Shown: piece by piece, positions 58,227 through 64,000 of the stretch | How positions within the stretch are numbered: position 1 is the first letter of the stretch | How the letters are laid out: each line of letters begins with the position of its first letter | DNA from: DSWT01 sp049975385 | GTDB taxonomy: Bacteria; Chloroflexota; Anaerolineae; B4-G1; SLSP01 | Direction of reading: 5' to 3' | Length of the DNA stretch: 64,000 nucleotides | Assembly: GCA_049975385.1 (NCBI GenBank) | Contig: JBNGDO010000002.1 | Span: 1-64,000, forward strand | Notes under the pieces: model-generated | Told to the model about the DNA's origin: nothing | Database searches by the model: none | The model's input: only the letters and a program-made list of their open reading frames with translations | Position numbers and translations under genes: made by a program

Positions 58227-59075
58227 ATGGCGCTTAAAGGCAGGCTAGAAGATTTCGGCATCACGCAATTACTGAATCTTATCAATTTGGCCCGGAAGAC
58301 CGGAACGCTTTACCTTGAAGGAGCGCAGAAAAACTCATATCTTTGCTTCCGCGAAGGTAAGCTGATTTATGCAGCCCTCGAAGGGGTAGAGGATAGTCTT
58401 CCTGCCATTCTGCAACGCGCAAACGTTTTTACGGCTGAGCAGGTGCAGATGATTCAAGCGAATATGGCTGGGAGAACGGATCGCGACATCGCGCAAGTCC
58501 TTATTACAAGTGGACGGCTGCAGCAACAAGTCGTGGTGAAGAGCGTGCGTGATTCTATCCTCGACCTGGTCTATCAAGTCTTTTCCTGGCATGAGGGACA
58601 GTTCCGTTTCGAGCCATCTAAACTGCCAGTCCAGGGCAAAATCACGACCTCCATCGCGCTGGAAAACGTCATCATGGAAGGCAGCCGCCGGGTGAAAGAG
58701 TGGGAGCGCCTGCAAGATGAGCTTCCTGACCTGGACATTCGCTTGAAGTTTGCCGAACGGCCAACGACACCGTTACGCGATGTCAACCTTAGCGTCGAAG
58801 AATGGCGCGTTATCTCTTTTGTTAGCCCTAGCAACACCATCCGGCAGATTGCGCAGTTTAACAACATGAGCGAGTTGCAAATCCGCAGAATTGTCTATAG
58901 CCTGCTCCAGGCAGGACTCGTGGAGATCATTCGTCCACCACGCCCCAGGGTCGCACCAACGAGTATGCGACAGGTCTCTGAAGGGGCACACCAACCGAGT
59001 GCGGCGCAGATGCAGCGGCCTGCTGTTAAGCGTGGTATCATCCAGAAGCTGATTAGCCGGATCCGGGAGTTATAG
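58227..59075 (+). CDS. DUF4388 (PATAN-like) signalling protein
   Basis: 282 residues from the ATG at 58227 (AAGGATGG upstream; an in-frame TTG lies 6 nt earlier). DUF4388 at ~1-100 with GRLEDFGITQLLNLINLARKTGTLYL and SYLCFREGKLIYA. A second region (~80-160) with LQQQVVVKSVRDSILDLVYQVFSWHEGQFRFE is the PATAN-like half. The C-terminal part (~190-240) is a winged helix. Such proteins mediate signalling with Ras-like GTPases and response regulators; a GTPase gene follows, overlapping or abutting its stop. Confidence 0.85.
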   Translation: MALKGRLEDFGITQLLNLINLARKTGTLYLEGAQKNSYLCFREGKLIYAALEGVEDSLPAILQRANVFTAEQVQMIQANMAGRTDRDIAQVLITSGRLQQQVVVKSVRDSILDLVYQVFSWHEGQFRFEPSKLPVQGKITTSIALENVIMEGSRRVKEWERLQDELPDLDIRLKFAERPTTPLRDVNLSVEEWRVISFVSPSNTIRQIAQFNNMSELQIRRIVYSLLQAGLVEIIRPPRPRVAPTSMRQVSEGAHQPSAAQMQRPAVKRGIIQKLISRIREL

Positions 59076-59077
59076 TG

Positions 59078-59611
59078 ATGCAGACGTTAAAGATTGTTGT
59101 GACAGGCCCTTTCTCATCCGGAAAGACAGAGCTGATTCAAAGTGTCAGCGAGATTGATGTGGTTTCCACCGAGCGGAAAATCTCCCAAGAGGCTGAGCGC
59201 ATCAAACAGCAGACCACGGTGGCGATGGACTTTGGGCGAATCACCATTGACGATGAGTTGATTCTCTATCTCTTCGGAACGCCCGGTCAACGCCGGTTTG
59301 ACTTCATGTGGGAAATCCTTTCCGAAGGTATGCTCGGTTTTGTCGTGCTGGTGGACAGCACACGACCGGAGACTTTCCGTGAAGCGCGCCGGATCCTCGA
59401 TACGTTCCGTAGCTATTCCCCTGTTCCGTACATCGTGGCCGCCAACAAACAAGATCTCCCAGATGCATGGCCGCCGGAAGACTTGCGTATCGTGCTCCAC
59501 GTTGAGCCGGGTGTCAAGGTGGTCCCGTGCGTAGCCCCATCTAGAGAGAGTGTCAAAGAAGTGCTGCTAGAGCTGCTATACTCCATTTTGGAGCTGGTGG
59601 ACGAAGAGTAG
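59078..59611 (+). CDS. Small Ras-like GTPase
   Basis: 177 residues (GTG at 59075 is an alternative start that overlaps the previous stop). G1 GPFSSGKTELIQS (~8-20), switch I near KISQEAERIKQQTTVAMDFG, G3-like LFGTPGQRRFDFMWE (~66-80, LFGTPGQ in place of DTPGQ-type), G4 AANKQDLPD (~122-130). It belongs to the bacterial Ras/MglA-type group that controls polarity or signalling. The upstream DUF4388 protein is a likely partner. Confidence 0.88.
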   Translation: MQTLKIVVTGPFSSGKTELIQSVSEIDVVSTERKISQEAERIKQQTTVAMDFGRITIDDELILYLFGTPGQRRFDFMWEILSEGMLGFVVLVDSTRPETFREARRILDTFRSYSPVPYIVAANKQDLPDAWPPEDLRIVLHVEPGVKVVPCVAPSRESVKEVLLELLYSILELVDEE

Positions 59612-59704
59612 TAACCTTTTTTTAACTGAATTGCAACGGCCTCTTTTCGTGGAGCAATAAAGTTTGTGGTATGATGAAGGAAAAGAGGTGCAGGATTAGG
59701 AATA

Positions 59705-60493
59705 ATGAGTTCAATAGTGACGGATCGGGGAATAGTCCACTACGAGACCTTTGGCCGGGGAAAGCCGGTGGTCTTGTTACACTGTTGGCTTGGTTCATGG
59801 AATTATTGGTATTCGACAATGGAGTACCTGTCCGCGCATAAGTACAAGACGTATGCGCTGGACTTCTGGGGATTTGGAGACTCGGCTAAACAAGGTTCCT
59901 TTTCTGTTACTGAATACGTGCGTATGGTCGATCAGTTTATGGAGCGCATGGGCTTGCAACGTGCGCGGGTGATGGGCCATTCGATGGGGGGCACGGTTAC
60001 TCTGAGTCTAGCGCTTGCGTATCCACAGCGAGTCTCCAGGGTTGCAGTGGTTGGTTCTCCTATTACCGGTTCGGGCTTGGCTTTTCTGCTCAAATTGTCA
60101 GGATACCGTAAGTTTGCCCGTATGCTCTATGCTGTGCCGGGTCTTTTGTCCTTATCCATGAAGTTGCTCTCGCTCTCTTATGCCAAAGACTGGCGCACTT
60201 TGTACGATATGTTGAAGAAGGACCTGTCACGCACGACGGTGGAATCTTTCTCTGCCAGTATCCGCGATTTACGCTTCACTGATTTGCGCCCCCGACTTGG
60301 CGAATTGCATATTCCCGCCATGGGCATTTATGGGCGTAGGGACAACATTGTCGATCCCAAGCAAGGGGAACTGATGCGCGAAGGCATCCAGAGTCACATC
60401 GTTCACTATTTCGAACACTCGGGGCATTTTCCAATGTTGGATGAAACCGACCATTTCCACGAAACGATTCTGGACTTCTTGACGGACTCGTGA
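59705..60493 (+). CDS. Alpha/beta hydrolase
   Basis: 262 residues. The oxyanion region is VVLLHCWLGSWNYW (~21-34), the nucleophile elbow VMGHSMGGTV (~94-103, Ser), then the Asp in GIYGRRDNIVDP (~211-222) and the His in FEHSGHFPMLDE (~237-248). The triad is complete. Substrate unknown. It opens the tight run of four genes to 63.5 kb; the next gene starts within its stop (GTGA overlap), pointing to a common pathway. Confidence 0.9.
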   Translation: MSSIVTDRGIVHYETFGRGKPVVLLHCWLGSWNYWYSTMEYLSAHKYKTYALDFWGFGDSAKQGSFSVTEYVRMVDQFMERMGLQRARVMGHSMGGTVTLSLALAYPQRVSRVAVVGSPITGSGLAFLLKLSGYRKFARMLYAVPGLLSLSMKLLSLSYAKDWRTLYDMLKKDLSRTTVESFSASIRDLRFTDLRPRLGELHIPAMGIYGRRDNIVDPKQGELMREGIQSHIVHYFEHSGHFPMLDETDHFHETILDFLTDS

Positions 60494-61161
60494 GCGTAAG
60501 CGACCTCGTGAGCGTAGGCGGACTGGTGAGTGAAGATGTAGAACGGCGTGAGTACTATTTCCCCAATCGTATTTCGCGCATTGTTTTGCTGGCGTTGCGG
60601 GATGTAATGGGCGAGAATGGGATTCACGCGGTATTGAATATTGCGCGGCTTCAACACTTCATCGAGGAGTGCCCACCGCCCAATTTCGAGCCGGGTATGA
60701 CATTCAATGAGGCAGGACGCCTCTTCGATGCTATAGAGGGAATCTATGGCGTCCGTGGTGGGCGGCGATTGGCGCGCCGTTCCGGGGAGGCATGTTTCAA
60801 GTATGGTATAGAAGGGTTTGGCGGGGTCATCGGTTTTGCCGATTTCGCGTTGCGGTTGTTGCCGATTTCGTTGCGCGTGCGGATTGGTCTTGAGGTGCTG
60901 GCCGAAATCTTTAACCGCTACACAGATCAACAAGTGGCGCTCGGCGAAAGCGAAGACAGTTTTTTTTTCATTATTGAGCGTTGTGGGTTCTGTTGGCGTA
61001 GGCGTTCCGATGCCCCCGCTTGTGCGTTACTTGAGGGGTTGCTTGAAGAGTCGCTTTACTGGGTTAGCCGGGGAAAGCGTTTTTTTATCGAAGAGCTCAG
61101 TTGTATAGCCTGCGGCGATCCGGTGGGAACGTTGCGTGTGGATAAGACACCATTGAGTTGA
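60490..61161 (+). CDS. V4R-domain protein
   Basis: About 223 residues with GTG start overlapping the hydrolase stop; later GTG codons are possible because the start has a repeated GTGAGCGTA. C-terminal V4R (4-vinyl reductase) features: ACALLEGLLEESLYWVSRGK and FFIEELSCIACGDPVGT with Cys residues. The N-terminal half (PNRISRIVLLALRDVMGENGIHAVLNI) is typical of stand-alone V4R proteins. V4R folds bind small hydrophobic ligands or act as adaptors; in tetrapyrrole pathways they occur with bacteriochlorophyll enzymes. No such genes are here. Confidence 0.65.
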   Translation: MSVSDLVSVGGLVSEDVERREYYFPNRISRIVLLALRDVMGENGIHAVLNIARLQHFIEECPPPNFEPGMTFNEAGRLFDAIEGIYGVRGGRRLARRSGEACFKYGIEGFGGVIGFADFALRLLPISLRVRIGLEVLAEIFNRYTDQQVALGESEDSFFFIIERCGFCWRRRSDAPACALLEGLLEESLYWVSRGKRFFIEELSCIACGDPVGTLRVDKTPLS

Positions 61162-61182
61162 CGATTGCAAGGTGCATGCTGA

Positions 61183-62442
61183 ATGCGTAAAATCATCCTG
61201 CGCGATAGACGAAAGATACCGCCTTTTAACGAGCCAGCGCGCGAACTGAGCGTGCTGACGAAACCGTTGTGGCTGCATCAGCGGGATGTATTGGCACGCT
61301 ATACTACTGAAGAGCGTGAGGTAGAATCGGTTCACGAAGTTGGCAATGATCGCGAAGAGACACTGGTCTACCGCGATAACCTCTATTTCGATCAAGCGTT
61401 CATCGACGAATTCATCCAGCGCGCACAGAAATCCGGCAAATCCTGCCAGGTCGCCTTCAAACTCGACGATCCGGCCATTACCGGGCAGGCGCTCTACCTG
61501 CAACGTGGGATTCGCCGTCAGGGCAACTATTACGTTGCTGATCTGTGGTATTATCCCTATGGCATCGAACCTGTGGTACGCCCCTTGGTGATGGATACCG
61601 AAGCGCGTGAGGTGGGCTTCTACCATGTGCCTACGCATATGTCCGACTTTCAGGGTGATCTGATCTACAATTTACCGACGAAACCCTTCCTTTCCATAGA
61701 GCACTGGATTCATATTCTCCATGCCAACATCGACTTTGGCATTTTTGCGATTGGGATACGTTTCGAAAAACGCCTTGAACACGATCTAGGACTGCTCCTA
61801 AAGATGCTCTGGCGTGGCATCCTGGAGCGCAAACAGGTCCTGACATCATCGGAGATCGTGGTGACGGGCAAGAATTGCACGATTGATCCCACAGCGATTA
61901 TCCAAGGCCCCACCTTTATCGGTGACAACGTCGATATCGGACCCGGCGTCGTGATTCGCAACTGCGTCATCGGCGACGACGTCACCATCGACCAGGGATG
62001 CGAGTTGATGCTCAGTGTTGTGGGCAACGGTGCCTTTTTGCCCTTCCGTGCCGCCCTCTACCGTACCGTGTTGATGGACCGTTGCATGGTGGCGCAGAAC
62101 TCGTGTCTGCAGATGTGTGTCGTGGGACGCGACTCTTTTGTGGGCGCTGGCACGACGTTTACCGACTTTTTGCTGGTCGATAAGCCGTTGCGTTCGCACT
62201 TTGGCGGCAAGCTTGAAGAGACCGGGATGACGGCTTTGGGAAGTGCCATCGGCCATAACGTGCGTATCGGTTCGGGGTTGATTTTCTTCCCCGCGCGGAT
62301 GATCGAATCGGATGTGATTATGTTCGCTTCGGATGAGCGCCGGCGGGTTATCACCGGCAACGTCGCTTACGAGGATAGCGATCATCTGAAACTTGAGGAT
62401 GGGGAAAAAATGCACCCGCGTTTGTACAAGCGGGATGCATAA
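61183..62442 (+). CDS. Left-handed beta-helix protein with novel N-terminal region
   Basis: 419 residues. Residues ~225-360 are hexapeptide-repeat left-handed beta-helix (IDPTAIIQGPTFIGDNVDIGPGVVIRN; VVGRDSFVGAGTTFTDF; GHNVRIGSG), as in GlmU-type or acyltransferase C-termini. The N-terminal ~220 residues (LYFDQAFIDEFIQRAQKSGK; LQRGIRRQGNYYVADLWYYPYGIEP) do not show a nucleotidyltransferase motif that I recognise. Annotators may call it GlmU-like. Probably an acyl or nucleotidyl transferase acting with neighbouring genes. Confidence 0.55.
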   Translation: MRKIILRDRRKIPPFNEPARELSVLTKPLWLHQRDVLARYTTEEREVESVHEVGNDREETLVYRDNLYFDQAFIDEFIQRAQKSGKSCQVAFKLDDPAITGQALYLQRGIRRQGNYYVADLWYYPYGIEPVVRPLVMDTEAREVGFYHVPTHMSDFQGDLIYNLPTKPFLSIEHWIHILHANIDFGIFAIGIRFEKRLEHDLGLLLKMLWRGILERKQVLTSSEIVVTGKNCTIDPTAIIQGPTFIGDNVDIGPGVVIRNCVIGDDVTIDQGCELMLSVVGNGAFLPFRAALYRTVLMDRCMVAQNSCLQMCVVGRDSFVGAGTTFTDFLLVDKPLRSHFGGKLEETGMTALGSAIGHNVRIGSGLIFFPARMIESDVIMFASDERRRVITGNVAYEDSDHLKLEDGEKMHPRLYKRDA

Positions 62443-62466
62443 GGCGCGGGAGCGTGGGTCGCGCGA

Positions 62467-63540
62467 ATGCATTCTTTCGCCTTTATCATTCATCCGATCG
62501 ATCCTAAACGGGATGTGGCGCGCAAGTACCCGTTGCTTGGCAAGGTTTTACCGGAGGCGGCCATTCACTTTGTTTGTCGGTTCTGGCCGCCCATTGAACT
62601 TTCACATATCACCGGCGCGCGCTCTGAGGCTACCGGCGAGGAAATCGAGGGCTGGCTGATCGCCGTGCCTTACACGCCGCAGCGGATGCTGCAACTGCCA
62701 ATGACGGAAGTCTATAACAAGATTATCGCCGCCGGCCATCTGGCAGCACGTTTAGGGGCGCAGATTCTCGGGCTGGGGGCATATACGTCAGTGATCGGCG
62801 ATGGCGGTGCGACCATCGCGCGCAACCTCGACATTGCCGTGACATCGGGCGACAGCTACACAGCGGCACTCGCCGTACAGGCGACGCGTCAGGCGGCGCA
62901 GCTAATGGATATTGACATCGCGCAGACGACGCTGGCTGTTGTGGGTGGGGCTGGAACGATTGGCGCGGCGGTGGCGCAGTTGTTGGCACCCTATGCGAAT
63001 TATATGCTCTTGATCGGGCGACGGCTTGAGGCTCTGGATGTTGTGGCAGAAAAAGTGCGGCGGGCTGGTTGCCTTGAAGTACATACATCCACTGAGATCA
63101 TGGATGTAGCTAAGGCACAGGTCGTGGTGACCGTGACGAGTGCCGGCGGCAATTTGATCCGGCCGGAGATGTTGCGACGAGGCGCGGTGGTGTGCGATGT
63201 CTCCCGGCCGCGCGACGTTTCGCACCACCTTATCCAGGTGCGCGACGATGTTTTGGTGATCGATGGGGGGTTGGTGCGGGTTCCGGGTGAAGTGGACTTC
63301 GGGTTCAACTACGGCCTGCCGCCTCATCTCACCTATGGATGTCTGGCGGAGACGATGGCTTTGGCCTTCGAGGGCCGTTTTGAGGATTACTCTATCGGCA
63401 AGCAGCTTTCGGTAGAGCAGGTGCAAGAGATCGATGCATTGGCGAGCAAACATGGATTCGAACTGGCAGCTTTGCGCAGTTTTGAGCGCAAGTTAGAGGA
63501 TGCCCTTCTCGAAAAAGTAAAGGCGAACGCTAAAAGTTAG
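62467..63540 (+). CDS. Acyl-ACP-reductase-like (AAR-type) Rossmann protein
   Basis: 357 residues. The N-terminus FAFIIHPIDPKRDVARKYP, then LGLGAYTSVIGDGGATI (~97-113) and VTSGDSYTAALAV (~122-134), followed by the NAD(P) motif VVGGAGTIGAAVAQLL (~157-172) and VVTVTSAGGNLI. This order matches cyanobacterial long-chain acyl-ACP reductase, whose equivalents are GLGGFTSI and TTGN(T/S)(H/Y)TA. Other databases may call it shikimate-dehydrogenase-like. An aldehyde-forming acyl reductase role is possible. The active-site Cys of AAR was not identified with confidence. Confidence 0.6.
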   Translation: MHSFAFIIHPIDPKRDVARKYPLLGKVLPEAAIHFVCRFWPPIELSHITGARSEATGEEIEGWLIAVPYTPQRMLQLPMTEVYNKIIAAGHLAARLGAQILGLGAYTSVIGDGGATIARNLDIAVTSGDSYTAALAVQATRQAAQLMDIDIAQTTLAVVGGAGTIGAAVAQLLAPYANYMLLIGRRLEALDVVAEKVRRAGCLEVHTSTEIMDVAKAQVVVTVTSAGGNLIRPEMLRRGAVVCDVSRPRDVSHHLIQVRDDVLVIDGGLVRVPGEVDFGFNYGLPPHLTYGCLAETMALAFEGRFEDYSIGKQLSVEQVQEIDALASKHGFELAALRSFERKLEDALLEKVKANAKS

Positions 63541-63613
63541 AGGCCTTTCAGGTTTTGGTTTGTCCGGGTTAGTTCATTATGCGGTTCCATAACCGTTGGC
63601 AGGAGGTAAACAC

Positions 63614-64000
63614 ATGAGTGGTGGTCGTGTCCTGGTTGTAGAAGACGATTTCGATATTTCCAGCATGTTGCAACTTTATTTCAAAACCCAGGGCTACGAA
63701 GTTTATGTGGCCCCGCGCGGCGGCGTGGCCCTGGAGATGACACGGCAGAATATGCCCAACGTCATCGTGCTGGACATCATGCTGCCCGACATTGATGGGT
63801 ATGAAGTCTGCCGCCAGTTGCGGACCAATCTGCGCACCAGCCATATCCCCATCATCTTCCTGACGCAGAAGGACGAACGCAACGACAAAATCCAGGGCCT
63901 TGAATTGGGGGCAGATGACTATATCACCAAGCCCTTCGATCTAGAGGAGTTGCGGTTGCGCGTGCGCAATACGATTAAGAGCGCTGAAGTCGCCAGCTTG
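63614..64000 (+). CDS. Response regulator receiver (truncated at window end)
   Basis: The ATG at 63614 with AGGAGG upstream opens a frame that runs off the window after 129 codons. It is a receiver domain: VVEDDFDISS (acidic pocket), VLDIMLPDIDGYE (phospho-Asp), IIFLTQKDE (Thr) and DDYITKPFDLEELRLRV (Lys). The linker NTIKSAEVASL continues beyond the edge, so an output domain such as OmpR-type or a diguanylate-type could follow but is unseen. Confidence 0.9.
   Translation, partial: MSGGRVLVVEDDFDISSMLQLYFKTQGYEVYVAPRGGVALEMTRQNMPNVIVLDIMLPDIDGYEVCRQLRTNLRTSHIPIIFLTQKDERNDKIQGLELGADDYITKPFDLEELRLRVRNTIKSAEVASL

Overview
The window reads as a moderately GC-rich bacterial chromosome segment, most likely from the phylum Chloroflexota (Anaerolineae/Ardenticatenia/Caldilineae-like). 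This placement is inferred from gene content and order, not from a marker tree. Supporting features are the nusA-ylxR-infB-rbfA-nrnA-truB-ribF core, a DUF4388 protein beside a small Ras-like GTPase, an AmaP/Asp23-type membrane protein, an adenosine-specific kinase, an SdrD-B-like surface protein with a sortase-like tail, and the absence of any lipopolysaccharide or outer-membrane gene. No tRNA, rRNA or CRISPR array was recognised.

Layout. 0-4.5 kb: the tail of an RHS protein, a YdcF-like protein, and a large cyclase-domain/AAA/TPR regulator split by a frameshift. 4.7-8.1 kb: an ABC-2 exporter (ATPase and two permeases). 8.2-13.1 kb: an AlbA-type regulator, gyrA and a DUF333 lipoprotein. 13.3-17.4 kb: two single-domain response regulators, a CinA-like protein, an adenosine-specific kinase, a toroid-fold protein and a Nudix hydrolase. 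17.3-23.2 kb (minus strand): a chimeric MOP-flippase-like protein, scpB, an AmaP-like protein, thiI and a cell-surface protein. 23.2-26.5 kb: an accessory patch with a MITE-like element, a three-copy repeat, RHS and transposase debris and two toxin-antitoxin-like pairs. 26.6-29.6 kb: a lipoate operon with two radical-SAM enzymes flanking a split lipoate ligase. 29.9-32.2 kb: an ABCB exporter and a holin-like membrane protein. 32.6-42.1 kb: nusA (with a 10-N gap), ylxR, infB, rbfA, nrnA, truB, an RsmC-like methyltransferase and ribF. 42.2-46.8 kb: an amidohydrolase-CYTH fusion, small proteins and dgt. 46.9-55.7 kb (minus strand): all seven MEP isoprenoid genes (dxs, dxr, ispH, ispD, ispF, ispE, ispG) with one MFS transporter among them. 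56.1-64 kb: recN, the DUF4388-GTPase pair, a run of alpha/beta hydrolase, V4R protein, beta-helix protein and acyl-ACP-reductase-like protein, and a truncated response regulator.

The strongest non-gene signal is a set of intergenic elements built from short degenerate words that fold into long imperfect hairpins. Examples are runs of GGTAATCGGTGATTGG, TCAGCAGATTGAGCAGAT, or CCACAAAGACACGAAG with their complements. They sit in many gene gaps, often exactly at gene 3' ends, where they appear to supply the last codons and stop (gyrA, ispE, truB and the second ABC permease). The lipoate operon, the complete MEP cluster, the amidohydrolase-CYTH fusion and the 59.7-63.5 kb hydrolase/V4R/beta-helix/reductase run are the most interesting gene-level observations.
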